From contig NZ_JALXOZ010000007.1 in NCBI RefSeq assembly GCF_025147465.1, forward strand, positions 35,417-99,416: a stretch of DNA of 64,000 bases, read 5' to 3'. Shown here piece after piece: positions 35,513 through 44,850 of the stretch. A program made the position numbers and the translations under genes. Under the pieces are notes generated by a model that was not told the DNA's origin, ran no database searches, and worked only from the letters and a program-made list of their open reading frames with translations. The first letter of the stretch is position 1; each line of letters opens with the position of its first letter. Origin of the DNA: Dermabacter sp. p3-SID358. GTDB taxonomy: Bacteria; Actinomycetota; Actinomycetes; Actinomycetales; Dermabacteraceae.

Positions 35513-38026
35513 ATGCGATACGCCACCACGCTCCTTTCCAGTACACAGGAAGGAGCCACCGTCACCCTCCATACGGATGCCGCCCCCATCCGTCTGCTTG
35601 CCGTCACACCCGAGATTCTTCGCATCCGCGCGGGCTTTACCGATGACGGCGCATTCCGCGAGGCGTCCTACAGCCTCGTCACCACGGCCTGGCGCGATGA
35701 ACTCGACGACTACATGGGCGCCAAACGCACCCGACTCGAACCCTCCCCCCTCACCCTCGAGAACGACCCCGACTCCCCCACCGTGACCGTGCGAGGGGAG
35801 CGCTTGAGGATCGAGATAGACCGGGAGCCCTTCCGCCTCCGGGTTTACGATTCCGACGGTTCCCTCCTCCACGCCGATCTCATCGATCGCGGGTACCGGC
35901 TCGATCGCAATCAGCGGCGCATCCACACGAGCGAAATTGCCGCGGGCGACCACTTCTACGGATTCGGCGAAAAAACCGGCGAGTTCAACAAGGCGAAATC
36001 GTTCATGACGATGCGCGCCCAGGACTGCCTCGGCTACGACGCTGAGAGGGCCGATTCCCTCTATAAGCACATCCCGTTCTACATCAAGGCGAACGAGGTG
36101 AGCGGGGCAGCCGTCGGATACTTTTACCACAACACGTTCGCGTGCGATTTTGACATGGGCCGCTCCCACTCCAACTACTGGCCCGCCCATTCGACCTACC
36201 GGACCGACGGCGGAGATATTGATCTTTTCCTCATTGCCGGCCCGAGCGTCCGCGAGGTCGTGACTCGCTACACGCTTTTGACGGGAACCTCGGCGATGCT
36301 TCCCGCCGCCGCCCTCGGCTACCTCGGCAGCTCGATGTACTACCCCGAGCTGCCCAAGGATGCAGACGACGCGATCCTCAACTTCTACGATCACGCGCGG
36401 CGTGAAAACATCCCGATGGACGGCTTTCAGCTCTCCTCGGGCTTTTGCCAGCAGGAAACCGACGAGGGCCTCAAGCGCTGCGTACTCACGTGGAACACGG
36501 AACGCTTCAAAGACCCGGCCGCGTTTTTCGCCGAGTCAAAGCGGCGCGGCATCGTCGTCTCCCCGAACGTCAAGCCAGGCGTACTGAACGTCCACCCGCG
36601 CATCCCCGAGCTGATCGAGGACGGCGTGTTCGTGCGCGCCTCCGAGTCGAATGAGCCGGCACCCGCGCGCTGGTGGGGCGGCCCCGGCCACCTCGTTGAC
36701 TTCACGAACCCCAAGGCCCGCGAGCGCTGGGAAAAAGATCTCACCGAGAACATGCTCGACTTCGGCACGGCGTCAATTTGGAACGATAACTGCGAGTATG
36801 ACTCGATCGTTGACGAGGATGCCCGCTGCGATTTTGACGGCTACGGCGCTCCCCTCGCCGAGGCACGCTCGATCATGGCAAACATCATGTGCTCGCTGAC
36901 CGCCGACGCGATCGGAAAAGCCCACCCGAACGCGCGCCCCTTCATCGTGTGCCGCGCCGGCTACGCGGGAATCCAGCGATTCGCGCAAACGTGGTCGGGC
37001 GATAACCACACGTGCTGGGAAACTCTCAAGGGCAACATCGCGACAATGCTCGGCATGAGCCTGTCGGGCGTTGCTAACCAGGGCGGCGACATCGGTGGCT
37101 TCCACGGCCCCGCGCCCGAGGGAGAACTGTTCGTGCGGTGGGTTCAAAACGGCATCTTCCAGCCACGCTTCTCGATCCACTCCGTCAACAGCGACAACAC
37201 GGTGACCGAGCCGTGGATGTACCCGAGCCTCACGCCTCTCGTGCGAGAGGCGATCCAACTGCGCTACCGCCTGTTCCCGTACCTGTACTCGCTCATGGAG
37301 CGCGCGCACCGCACGGGACTTCCAATCGCGGAACCGCTCGTGAGCGCCTTCCAGCACGATCCCGCGGTGTGGGACGAGAGCGTGAACTACATGCTCGGCG
37401 ATTCGCTGTTCATCGCGAACGTCGTCGACAAGGGCGCCGACACGAAAACCGTAGCGTTCCCCGCGAACGAAACGTTCTACGACCTTGCCACCCGTGAACG
37501 CTACGAAGGTGGGCGCAGCTACGACATCCCCGTCACGCTCGCCTCGATCCCCACGTTCGTGCGCGAAGGCGGCATCGTCCCGCTCGCAAGCGAGGATCAC
37601 ATGAGCGTGTCGACCGAAACGGTCGACGCCCTCACACTCGTCACCGCGCCGGGACGCGACGGCCAGTTCACGCTCTACGAAGACGACGGCGTGAGCATGG
37701 ATTACACGCGCGGACGTTATTCTTCGACAACAGTGACCATGACCGCCGGTGACCGAACCGTCTATACCTTCACCCACGAAGGAGACCTCGACACCCGCAT
37801 CACGACGCTCGAACTCCAGGCCATCTCCCATGGCCAGGCACCCTTCTGGGTGAGCATCGACGGCGAGCAGATCCCGCACGCCCTGCACCCGAGCGACTTC
37901 GACTCGCAGGCCACTGTGTGGCTCTACGATCTCGAAACGTCCACCGTCCGCATTAAAACCCCATGGGATTCGAGCGAACACACGATCGTGGTCTCGTTCG
38001 AACAATTCGACATGATCGGCATGTAA
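35513..38026 (+). CDS. Glycoside hydrolase family 31 (alpha-glucosidase-like)
   Basis: This protein of about 837 residues is a retaining alpha-glycosidase of GH31. It has the N-terminal beta-sandwich ('ILRIRAGFTDDGAF', 'HFYGFGEKTGEFNK') and the catalytic barrel, with the likely nucleophile Asp in 'ASIWNDNCEYD' and the acid/base Asp in 'TWSGDNHTCW'. 'GVANQGGDIGGFHGP' and the C-terminal beta domains complete it. There is no signal peptide, so it should act in the cytoplasm on an imported oligosaccharide. The upstream ATG at 35486 is in frame; 35513 gives the more family-like start. With a uronate TRAP importer and UxaC beside it, the substrate may be an alpha-linked uronate-containing disaccharide. 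The family call is firm; the substrate is inference. Confidence 0.9.
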   Translation: MRYATTLLSSTQEGATVTLHTDAAPIRLLAVTPEILRIRAGFTDDGAFREASYSLVTTAWRDELDDYMGAKRTRLEPSPLTLENDPDSPTVTVRGERLRIEIDREPFRLRVYDSDGSLLHADLIDRGYRLDRNQRRIHTSEIAAGDHFYGFGEKTGEFNKAKSFMTMRAQDCLGYDAERADSLYKHIPFYIKANEVSGAAVGYFYHNTFACDFDMGRSHSNYWPAHSTYRTDGGDIDLFLIAGPSVREVVTRYTLLTGTSAMLPAAALGYLGSSMYYPELPKDADDAILNFYDHARRENIPMDGFQLSSGFCQQETDEGLKRCVLTWNTERFKDPAAFFAESKRRGIVVSPNVKPGVLNVHPRIPELIEDGVFVRASESNEPAPARWWGGPGHLVDFTNPKARERWEKDLTENMLDFGTASIWNDNCEYDSIVDEDARCDFDGYGAPLAEARSIMANIMCSLTADAIGKAHPNARPFIVCRAGYAGIQRFAQTWSGDNHTCWETLKGNIATMLGMSLSGVANQGGDIGGFHGPAPEGELFVRWVQNGIFQPRFSIHSVNSDNTVTEPWMYPSLTPLVREAIQLRYRLFPYLYSLMERAHRTGLPIAEPLVSAFQHDPAVWDESVNYMLGDSLFIANVVDKGADTKTVAFPANETFYDLATRERYEGGRSYDIPVTLASIPTFVREGGIVPLASEDHMSVSTETVDALTLVTAPGRDGQFTLYEDDGVSMDYTRGRYSSTTVTMTAGDRTVYTFTHEGDLDTRITTLELQAISHGQAPFWVSIDGEQIPHALHPSDFDSQATVWLYDLETSTVRIKTPWDSSEHTIVVSFEQFDMIGM

Positions 38027-38059
38027 ATCCCCTCCCCTCGACCGTTGCAAGGAGGCAAC

Positions 38060-39085
38060 ATGACTCGTCGCATGACACGACGATCGGCGCTCGGCCTCGG
38101 GGCCGCCGCGCTGTCCGCCGCTGCGCTCGCCGGATGCTCATCCGGAAAGTTCACGAAGGACGGCAAGGTCAAACTGCGCTTGGCCCACACGCTGGGCGAC
38201 AAACACCCCACCTCGAAGGCCCTCGAAATTTTCGTCGACGAGGTCAATAAACGCTCGAACGGAGACATCGGCATCGAGGTGTTCGGCAACGGCGTACTCG
38301 GAAGCGAGACCGAAATGATCGAGCAGCTCAGCCGCGGTGTCGTCGACATTGTGCGCTGTGCGGCGCCCTCGATCGCCCCGTACTCCTCCGGATACAACGC
38401 CTTTGGCTTGCCGTTCCTCTTCGATGACGAAGAGCACTACTACCGCGCGATGGACTCGGGCGATATGCGCACCTTCTTCGATTCGAGCACGGAGGACGGC
38501 TTTCGCACGCTCACGTACTACACCTCGGGTGCGCGGTCCTTCTACACGGTCGACAAGGCGATCGAAACGCCAGACGACCTGCGCGGCTTCAAGATCCGCG
38601 TGCAGAACTTCCGTTCCCAAACCGAACTCATCAGCAAGCTCGGTGGCACACCGCTCATCCTCCCGTTCGGCGAAATCTACACGGGCCTCCAAACGGGCCT
38701 CGTGGACGGCGCCGAATCGAATGAGACCGCCCTTACCGACTCCGCGCACGGCGAGGTCGCGAAGGTCTTTACCTACACCGAGCACACCATGATTCCCGAC
38801 GTCCTCTCGTTCAGTGAGGCAACGTGGAAGCTCCTCGATGCGGACCACCAAAAGGTCCTCAGCGAAGCCGCGGTTGCCTCCACCGAGCAGCACAAGACCA
38901 TTTGGAGTGAGGCGATCACCACGGCCATCACGGATGCTGAGGCCATGGGAGTCACATTCGTGAAGGACGTGGACCGCGAGCCGTTCCGCGAGCTTACCTC
39001 GGGCATCGTGCCCGAGTTTGTTGACAAGTACGACGGCGTGAGCACCGTGCTCGACGCCATTGAGCACGCACGCAAGGGGGCGTAA
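38060..39085 (+). CDS. TRAP transporter solute-binding lipoprotein (DctP family)
   Basis: This 341-residue extracytoplasmic receptor of a TRAP transporter starts 'MTRRMTRRSALGLG' with a lipobox ending LAGC. Lipid anchoring is expected for a Gram-positive. DctP landmarks are 'LRLAHTLGDKHPTSKAL', 'LRGFKIRVQNFRSQTELI' and 'GLQTGLVDGAESNE', with the conserved Arg that pairs with a substrate carboxylate in the 'KIRVQN' segment. The ATG at 38060 has a strong AAGGAGG site. DctP receptors generally bind organic acids, and uronates are a known ligand class. The flanking uxaC, uxuB and GH31 genes point to a uronate or uronate-containing sugar. Confidence 0.93.
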   Translation: MTRRMTRRSALGLGAAALSAAALAGCSSGKFTKDGKVKLRLAHTLGDKHPTSKALEIFVDEVNKRSNGDIGIEVFGNGVLGSETEMIEQLSRGVVDIVRCAAPSIAPYSSGYNAFGLPFLFDDEEHYYRAMDSGDMRTFFDSSTEDGFRTLTYYTSGARSFYTVDKAIETPDDLRGFKIRVQNFRSQTELISKLGGTPLILPFGEIYTGLQTGLVDGAESNETALTDSAHGEVAKVFTYTEHTMIPDVLSFSEATWKLLDADHQKVLSEAAVASTEQHKTIWSEAITTAITDAEAMGVTFVKDVDREPFRELTSGIVPEFVDKYDGVSTVLDAIEHARKGA

Positions 39086-39090
39086 AGGCC

Positions 39091-39663
39091 ATGTACGACA
39101 CCATGCTCAAGCTCAAGAAAGGCATTACTCTCGCCCTGTTCGTGATCGCCGGCGTTCTACTCGCCGCCATGGCGCTCCTCGTGATCATTCAGGTGTTCAC
39201 GCGCTACGTTCTTTCGGATCCTGCCGATTGGACCGAGGAACTCGTCACCGTTTCGCTCATGTGGGCCTGCTTCCTGTGCGGCGCATACGCGTTCGTCAAC
39301 CGCAAGCACATGGCTCTCGTGTTCTTCCGCGACCGCCTCCCCGAGGCCGGAAAGCGCATCGTCCTGATCCTCGTCGACGCACTCGCGCTTGCCTTTGCGG
39401 CGATCGTGATCGTGTGGGGTGGCACGCAGCTCACGCTCATCTCCCTCGATGCGCCATCCGCGATCCTCCAGATCCCCCGTGGCCTCTCCTATGGCGCGGC
39501 CCCCGTCGGCGGCGTCTTCATGGTGCTCGCTCAGATCATCAACCTTTGGGAGGACTTCACGGGCGAAACCCTGCCCGACACCGACCTTGGCGCCGACGAC
39601 GAGACGCTCGTGGCCGAAGCCGCCGCAGATATCCCCACCGAGACTAAGGAGGCCCGCGCATGA
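39091..39663 (+). CDS. TRAP transporter small membrane subunit (DctQ family)
   Basis: This 190-residue protein has four hydrophobic spans. 'GITLALFVIAGVLLAAMALLVIIQVFTRYV' opens it (shown in pieces), with the typical 'DWTEELVTVSLMWACFLCGAYAFVNRKHM' region in the first half. An acidic C-terminal tail follows. It pairs with the large DctM permease to form the sodium-driven TRAP channel. It begins five bases after the receptor gene and overlaps dctM by four bases (ATGA), so the three are one unit. Confidence 0.92.
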   Translation: MYDTMLKLKKGITLALFVIAGVLLAAMALLVIIQVFTRYVLSDPADWTEELVTVSLMWACFLCGAYAFVNRKHMALVFFRDRLPEAGKRIVLILVDALALAFAAIVIVWGGTQLTLISLDAPSAILQIPRGLSYGAAPVGGVFMVLAQIINLWEDFTGETLPDTDLGADDETLVAEAAADIPTETKEARA

Positions 39664-40961
39664 GCACCATGACGGTCACCCTGCTCCTGTTTGGCACCTT
39701 CTTCCTCCTGCTCGCGGTTGGCGTGCCCATCGCCATTGGCATTTCCGTTGCCGCGTTCGCGAGCATCCTCATGATTCTGCCGCCCGACCAGGCCATCTTC
39801 GTCGTCATGCAGAAGATGAACACGGGCCTCGAGTCGTTCACGCTGCTCGCAATCCCGCTGTTCATTCTTGCGGGCAACATCATGAACAACGGCGGTATCG
39901 CCAAGCGCCTCATCGCGCTCGCAGAACTCGTCACGGGCCGTGTTCCCGGCTCGCTCGTGCACACGAACATCGTGGGCAACATGCTGTTCGGCGCCCTTTC
40001 CGGTTCGGCGGTCGCCGCGGCAGCCGCAATCGGCGGCACCATGAGCAAGCAGCAGCGCGAGCGCGGCTACGACCCCGCGTTCACCGCAGCAGCGAATATC
40101 GCGTCGGCCCCCTCGGGCCTGCTCATTCCTCCGACCACGGCCTTCATCGTGTACTCGATGATCGCGGGCGGCACGTCCATCGCGGCGCTGTTCATGGCCG
40201 GTGCGGTGCCGGGCATCCTCATGGGCCTGACCGTGATCGCGGTTGCGCTCGTGTATGCGATCCGCAAGAAGTACCCGACCTCGGGACACGTGAGCGCCGC
40301 GCAGGCCGGTAAAACCATTCTCGAGGCGATCCCGGCGCTTCTGCTCATCGTCATCGTCGTCGGTGGCATCGTCGCGGGCATCTTCACCGCAACAGAAGGT
40401 GCGGGCATCGCCGTCGCGTACTGCCTCATCCTCTCGCTCCTGTACCGCAGCCTCACGTGGAGCGACATCAAGGCGATCATGGCCCGCACGATCGGCACGA
40501 CCGGCGTGATCCTCCTACTGATCGCCGCGAGCTCGGCGATGAGTTGGGTCATGGCTTACACAGGCATGCCGCAAGCGATTAGCGAGCTTCTGCTCGGCGT
40601 TTCCGACAACCCGATCGTGATCTTCCTGCTGATCAACATCGTCCTCATCGTCGTTGGCACCTTCATGGACATCACGCCCGCGATCTTGATCTTCACGCCG
40701 ATCTTCCTGCCTATCGCAGAGGGCATCGGCATGGACCCGGTCCACTTCGGCGTGGTGCTCGTGTTCAACATGTGCATCGGCACGATGACCCCGCCTGTCG
40801 GCTCGGTGCTCTTCATCGGCACGAGCCTCGCGGGCACGACGATCGAGAAGGTCATCCCGAGGCTCCTGCCGTACCTCGCGGCGCTATTCCTCATGCTGCT
40901 CGTCGTCACGTTCGTGCCCACGCTATCCCTGTGGCTGCCGGGCGCGATGGGGCTTCTATAG
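39660..40961 (+). CDS. TRAP transporter large permease (DctM family)
   Basis: This 433-residue permease has about a dozen hydrophobic segments. Family blocks include 'GVPIAIGISVAAFASILMI', 'LLAIPLFILAGNIMNNGGIAKRL', 'GALSGSAVAAAAAIGG', 'IASAPSGLLIPPTTAFIVYSMI', 'FMDITPAILIFTPIFLPI' and 'VLVFNMCIGTMTPPVGSVLF'. It moves the substrate handed over by the DctP receptor. It is the last gene of the GH31-DctP-DctQ-DctM group and converges with larB across 13 bases that contain the palindrome CGTTAGCTAACG (40963-40974). Confidence 0.95.
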   Translation: MSTMTVTLLLFGTFFLLLAVGVPIAIGISVAAFASILMILPPDQAIFVVMQKMNTGLESFTLLAIPLFILAGNIMNNGGIAKRLIALAELVTGRVPGSLVHTNIVGNMLFGALSGSAVAAAAAIGGTMSKQQRERGYDPAFTAAANIASAPSGLLIPPTTAFIVYSMIAGGTSIAALFMAGAVPGILMGLTVIAVALVYAIRKKYPTSGHVSAAQAGKTILEAIPALLLIVIVVGGIVAGIFTATEGAGIAVAYCLILSLLYRSLTWSDIKAIMARTIGTTGVILLLIAASSAMSWVMAYTGMPQAISELLLGVSDNPIVIFLLINIVLIVVGTFMDITPAILIFTPIFLPIAEGIGMDPVHFGVVLVFNMCIGTMTPPVGSVLFIGTSLAGTTIEKVIPRLLPYLAALFLMLLVVTFVPTLSLWLPGAMGLL

Positions 40962-40974
40962 CCGTTAGCTAACG

Positions 40975-41694
40975 CTACTCGGTATCGCGGGGCGCCCACC
41001 GTGCAATTTGCGCGGCGAGGTGCCCCGCGCCGTATCCGTTGTCGATGTTGACGACCCCGATGCCGGGCGCACACGCCGAGAGCATCGTGAGGGCTGCGCT
41101 GATTCCTCCGGCGGCAACGCCGTAGCCCACGGACGTGGGCAGCGCGACGACGGGGCACGCGACCTGGCCGGCGATCACGGTGGGAAGTGCCCCATCCATG
41201 CCCGCAACGGCGATGATGCACGCCGATTCACGCAGCTCAGGCAAGCGTTCAAGAAGCCGGTGTAGTCCCGCGATCCCAATATCGGGAATGAGCCGCGTGG
41301 GCCGGCCCAGGTAGCGCGCGGTCAACTCCGCCTCGCGCGCGACGGGAAGGTCACTCGTGCCGGCACATGCGATAGTCACGAGCCCGCCGGTGGGCGTCGG
41401 TTCCGACGCCGGCCACGCCCCTAACGACGCTTCTTCGTCAAAGAAGAAGCCCGGCAGTTCTTCGCCGAGTGCAGCGGCTTTATCGGTGTCGAGGCGGGTA
41501 AACAGGGTGGCAAGCGCGGGCGCCGAACCCGTGTCGCGTGAACGCTCCCGGATCGCGTGGGCAATGCGCACGAGCTGATCGGTGCTTTTCGCGTCGCACA
41601 GAATCGCCTCGGGTGCGCCGCGCCGACTAGCGCGGTCAAAATCGAGGTTAGCGATGCTGGCGAGGGAGGCGTCGGCCCCCTTGTGCGCGCTCAT
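40975..41694 (-). CDS. larB: Nickel pincer cofactor biosynthesis protein LarB
   Basis: This 239-residue AIR-carboxylase-like protein carboxylates the pyridinium ring of nicotinic acid adenine dinucleotide in the first step of nickel-pincer cofactor synthesis. The C-terminal PurE-like domain shows 'VTIACAGTSDLPVAREAELTA', 'CIIAVAGMDGALPTVIAGQ', 'CPVVALPTSVGYGVAAGGISAAL' and 'VVNIDNGYGAGHLAAQI', seen in order. The N-terminal region contains the 'RRGAPEAILCDAKST' block also typical of LarB. Its ATG overlaps the larE stop by four bases (ATGA). It is the last gene of the minus-strand larA-larE-larB operon. Confidence 0.95.
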   Translation of the reverse strand: MSAHKGADASLASIANLDFDRASRRGAPEAILCDAKSTDQLVRIAHAIRERSRDTGSAPALATLFTRLDTDKAAALGEELPGFFFDEEASLGAWPASEPTPTGGLVTIACAGTSDLPVAREAELTARYLGRPTRLIPDIGIAGLHRLLERLPELRESACIIAVAGMDGALPTVIAGQVACPVVALPTSVGYGVAAGGISAALTMLSACAPGIGVVNIDNGYGAGHLAAQIARWAPRDTE

Positions 41695-42551
41695 AGCGTT
41701 CCCTTCGCGTTCATGATGCTGAGGGTGAACGCGCCCGACTGGAGACCGTCGAGGTCGAGACTCACGTAGGCGAATCCTGCTGCTTTACCGGCGGCGACCA
41801 GGGCGGCACGCACCTCCGGTTCCACGGCGCGGGCGAGCTCGTTTCGCGGCAATTCGAGGCGGGCGACGCGGTCGTGGTGGCGCGCGCGGCAATCGCTGAA
41901 GCCGAGGTCAAAAACGGCATCCTCGAGGTCCTCGACCTGGCGGAGTTTCGCGGGCGTGACCTCCTCGCCGTGGGGAATGCGCGAAGCGAGGCACGGCGCT
42001 GCGGGTTTGTTGGCGACGGGGACGCTGAGGGCACGGGCGAGTTCGCGCACATCGCTTTTGGTGAGGCCGGCGCTCGCGAGGGGCCTGAGCACCGCGTGAT
42101 TCGTTGCGGCGCTGGCGCCTGGACGGTCGGGCCGCTTCGCATCGTCGGCGTTTTCGCCGTAGGCCACGGCGTCGAGGCGAAGCTCATCAAGGAGCTCGCT
42201 ATCGATCCGCGTGAACAGTTCGTCCTTGCAGAAGAAGCATCGGTCTACGCCGTTCGCCACGTACTCGGGGCGCTCTCCCTCGTGCGTCTCTATCTCGTGA
42301 ACCTGCACCCCGATGTCGTCTGCGACCTCGTGCGCGATCCGGCGCTCTCGCCGCGCAAGCGAGGGCGAGACGCCGAGGAGTGCCACGACTCGATCGGGTC
42401 CGAGGGCGCGCAGTGCGAGCGCGGCGAGGGTCGCGGAGTCGACTCCTCCGGAATAGGCGATGCCGACGCGCTCATGCTGGGCGAGCTCGCCCATGGCGAC
42501 GTCGGCGCGCGAGGCGAGGTGGGTGGGGAGCGGGCTTTCGTGCACGCTCAC
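41691..42551 (-). CDS. larE: ATP-dependent sacrificial sulfur transferase LarE
   Basis: This 286-residue PP-loop enzyme converts carboxylates of the pincer precursor to thiocarboxylates. The PP-loop 'GIAYSGGVDSATLAALA' lies near residue 30. The sulfur-donating cysteine corresponds to that in 'NKPAAPCLASRIPHG', so this is the single-cysteine sacrificial type. 'RCFFCKDELF' with two cysteines lies before it. The start is a GTG at 42551 that overlaps the larA stop (GTGA). The downstream overlap with larB is ATGA. Confidence 0.94.
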   Translation of the reverse strand: MSVHESPLPTHLASRADVAMGELAQHERVGIAYSGGVDSATLAALALRALGPDRVVALLGVSPSLARRERRIAHEVADDIGVQVHEIETHEGERPEYVANGVDRCFFCKDELFTRIDSELLDELRLDAVAYGENADDAKRPDRPGASAATNHAVLRPLASAGLTKSDVRELARALSVPVANKPAAPCLASRIPHGEEVTPAKLRQVEDLEDAVFDLGFSDCRARHHDRVARLELPRNELARAVEPEVRAALVAAGKAAGFAYVSLDLDGLQSGAFTLSIMNAKGTL

Positions 42552-43873
42552 AGGGCCTGCCGCTCACTCGCGAGGCGATGGAGCACCTCACCAGCGTGAT
42601 CGACGACGAGGGTGTCGGGGTCGCGGCGAAGCTCCTCGAGATCGAGTGACGCTGGATCGACGTACTCGACGTTGTACTCTTCGCATACTTCGGGCGGGAT
42701 CTGCGTCGCAAACGCGCGGCGCACGCGGTTGTGTTCTTCGCCGGTCTCGGGGTCGTACGTGCCAAGGCCCGTGACGTGCGTCGAGTGGGCAAGCTCGCCC
42801 CACGGGTGGTCTTTGAACCGATCCCACTGCTTCGTGAAGTACTCGATGTTGTGATAGCCGATGTCGCGAAGGCCCGGATGCATGGCGGCAACCTCGGTGA
42901 TGTGCGGGGCGTAGATGATCACCTGGCCACCGTCGGCACACACGGGCTCGAGCTTGTAAAAGCCCTTTGCTCCCGTCCAGATGTCCTCGTACATCTCCGG
43001 CATGATCGCGACGATCCGCTTGTACGGCGCCTCAACGTAGCGGATGTGCGTGTGAGCCGAAATCTGCGCGCACGCGGCCCAGGCGCTCTCGGGGCTGCCG
43101 AAGCTCATCGCGTGGAGGTCGCTGCTCGCCGAACGCACGACCATCGCGAGGCAGTATTTGGTCGTCTCGATGCGTGCACTCGCCGCGTCGATGAGCTCTC
43201 GCACGGGCGTGATGCCAAGCGCACCGATGATGCGGCTCGCCGTGATGAGCGCCCCCACCCAGTGCGAGATGTCGATGACGTCGTGCACGGAGCAGCCGGG
43301 GAAGAAGTATTTATTGCCGCCAGAGAAGCCCACGACCTCATGGGGGAACACGGGGCCGACGATAAGGTTGACGTCCGCTTCGACGACGTGGCGATTGATG
43401 TTCACACGCATGGGAACATCCGTGAGCAACCCGCCCGTGAGCTCGGCAATCGTGTCGGCACCGATCTCGCCGAGGTCGGCGATCTCCTCGTCGTTGTCCC
43501 ATTCGTGGTTGCGGATCTCGAACGCGGGGTACGCGTCTTTAAGCTTTCCAGGCTCGGCGCCGAGCATCCGCTCGATGCTCTCTTCGCTCATCGCGGCGTG
43601 CGTGCCGAGCGCAATAAGCACCGTGATGTGCGAAGCGCGGTTCTTGAGTGCGTCGTGAACGGCGGGCATCACGCGAGGAAGCGGCACGGAGCGGGTGCCG
43701 TCGGGAATGATCACGCACACGCGCTTGCCGTCGAGATCGGCTGTCGCGAGTTGCTCGGCGACAAATCTCGAAATCTGCTCATCGGTGAGCGTCTCGTCGG
43801 GGCCGCCGATGCGAGCGGCGGCGCTCACCAAAGATGCGGGAATGGGCTTCACGTGATCAACTCGTTCGCTCAT
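42548..43873 (-). CDS. larA: LarA-family nickel-dependent racemase (lactate racemase type)
   Basis: This protein of about 441 residues contains the DUF2088 domain '[20 protein letters not shown]' and the cofactor region '[21 protein letters not shown]', with the lysine to which the nickel-pincer nucleotide is attached and a nearby histidine. The C-terminal LarA domain follows. In the characterised member it interconverts D- and L-lactate; other LarA homologues act on other 2-hydroxy acids, so the substrate is not certain. The ATG at 43873 is chosen; one at 43882 is in frame. It heads larA-larE-larB, 35 bases from divergent larC. Confidence 0.9.
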   Translation of the reverse strand: MSERVDHVKPIPASLVSAAARIGGPDETLTDEQISRFVAEQLATADLDGKRVCVIIPDGTRSVPLPRVMPAVHDALKNRASHITVLIALGTHAAMSEESIERMLGAEPGKLKDAYPAFEIRNHEWDNDEEIADLGEIGADTIAELTGGLLTDVPMRVNINRHVVEADVNLIVGPVFPHEVVGFSGGNKYFFPGCSVHDVIDISHWVGALITASRIIGALGITPVRELIDAASARIETTKYCLAMVVRSASSDLHAMSFGSPESAWAACAQISAHTHIRYVEAPYKRIVAIMPEMYEDIWTGAKGFYKLEPVCADGGQVIIYAPHITEVAAMHPGLRDIGYHNIEYFTKQWDRFKDHPWGELAHSTHVTGLGTYDPETGEEHNRVRRAFATQIPPEVCEEYNVEYVDPASLDLEELRRDPDTLVVDHAGEVLHRLASERQAL

Positions 43874-43894
43874 ATTGCCCATTATCGCGCGGAT

Positions 43895-43900
43895 TACAAT
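43895..43900 (+). promoter_or_regulatory. -10 box placed for a leaderless larC transcript
   Basis: TACAAT lies at 43895-43900, just eight bases before the larC1 ATG (43909). There is no recognisable ribosome site in between. Transcription would begin at or next to the ATG. No good -35 box is visible at 16-18 bases. Confidence 0.45.
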
Positions 43901-43908
43901 CGGTTGCC

Positions 43909-44850
43909 ATGGGACATAGCGACGACCTCCACATTGACTCCCCCTCCGGCTCGATCGCATGGATCGACGCAACCGCAGGGATCGCAGGCGACATGCTGCT
44001 TGGAGCCCTAATCGATGCGGGAGCGGACCTCGAGCGCGTCCAATCCGTGCTCGATACCGTCATCCCCGGCTCCGTAAAGCTCACGAAACGCACCGTTGAC
44101 CGCTGTGGGCAGCGAAGCCTCAAAGTTGACGTCGAACTGCTCGTGGAAAACCCGCCGCACCGCACGTGGACCTCGATCCGCGACATGCTCGAGAGTGCGC
44201 GAGGGGCAGTCCCCGAACGCACGATCGACCTCGGTCTGCGCGTCTTTGGCATGCTCGCCAAGGCGGAAGGCCGCGCGCACGGCATCGACCCCGAGGATGT
44301 CCACTTCCACGAGGTCGGCGCGCTCGATTCGATCGCCGACGTCATCGGCGCATGCGAGGCGTGGCGCCAACTCGGGATCGGTGAGGCAACGGGCAGCACG
44401 ATCGCCGTCGGCTCGGGCCGCATCCGCGCCGCTCACGGTGATATTCCGGTGCCGGTTCCCGCAACGGCCTACCTCGCCGAGGGGTGGCCGACGGTCGCCG
44501 GCGACCTTTTGCCTCCCCGCCCGCACGGGCACTCCCACGCTCACGACCACGACCATGCCCACTCGCACGCTCATGTACACGGTCACCAGCACGATCACGA
44601 ACACCCGCTGCCCGAGCACGTCGCGGGAGGCCCGCACGCGGCGGCCGCGCCCCCGTCGGGCGTCGCCCCTGGCATCGGCGAACTCGCAACCCCCACGGGC
44701 GTTGCCCTCATGCGCGGCCTCGCGGCTGGCTACGGCCCCATGCCGGGCATGGTGACGCGCGCCGTCGGCATCGGCGCCGGCACAAAAGACACGCCGGGAC
44801 GCCCCAACGTCGTGCGCGTGTTCATCGGGGAGCGCTACCCCCATGCATGA
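43909..44850 (+). CDS. larC1: Nickel insertion protein LarC, N-terminal part (LarC1)
   Basis: This 313-residue part of LarC, the CTP-dependent nickel insertase, completes the pincer cofactor. The DUF111 opening '[22 protein letters not shown]' and '[19 protein letters not shown]' are diagnostic. A ~40-residue histidine-rich loop (bases ~44524-44610) is a probable nickel store. It ends at '[14 protein letters not shown]' by a TGA at 44848. The rest of LarC is in the +1 frame starting at 44843. At 44839-44842 the sequence CCC-C would allow a +1 slip, joining 'ERYP' to '[10 protein letters not shown]'. Full LarC in lactobacilli is known to need a programmed frameshift between larC1 and larC2. 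Confidence 0.93.
   Translation: MGHSDDLHIDSPSGSIAWIDATAGIAGDMLLGALIDAGADLERVQSVLDTVIPGSVKLTKRTVDRCGQRSLKVDVELLVENPPHRTWTSIRDMLESARGAVPERTIDLGLRVFGMLAKAEGRAHGIDPEDVHFHEVGALDSIADVIGACEAWRQLGIGEATGSTIAVGSGRIRAAHGDIPVPVPATAYLAEGWPTVAGDLLPPRPHGHSHAHDHDHAHSHAHVHGHQHDHEHPLPEHVAGGPHAAAAPPSGVAPGIGELATPTGVALMRGLAAGYGPMPGMVTRAVGIGAGTKDTPGRPNVVRVFIGERYPHA

Noticed and set aside
40963..40974. Perfect palindrome CGTTAGCTAACG between dctM and larB
   Set aside because: It sits in a 13-base convergent gap with no loop or T-run. It is too short to call an operator or terminator.
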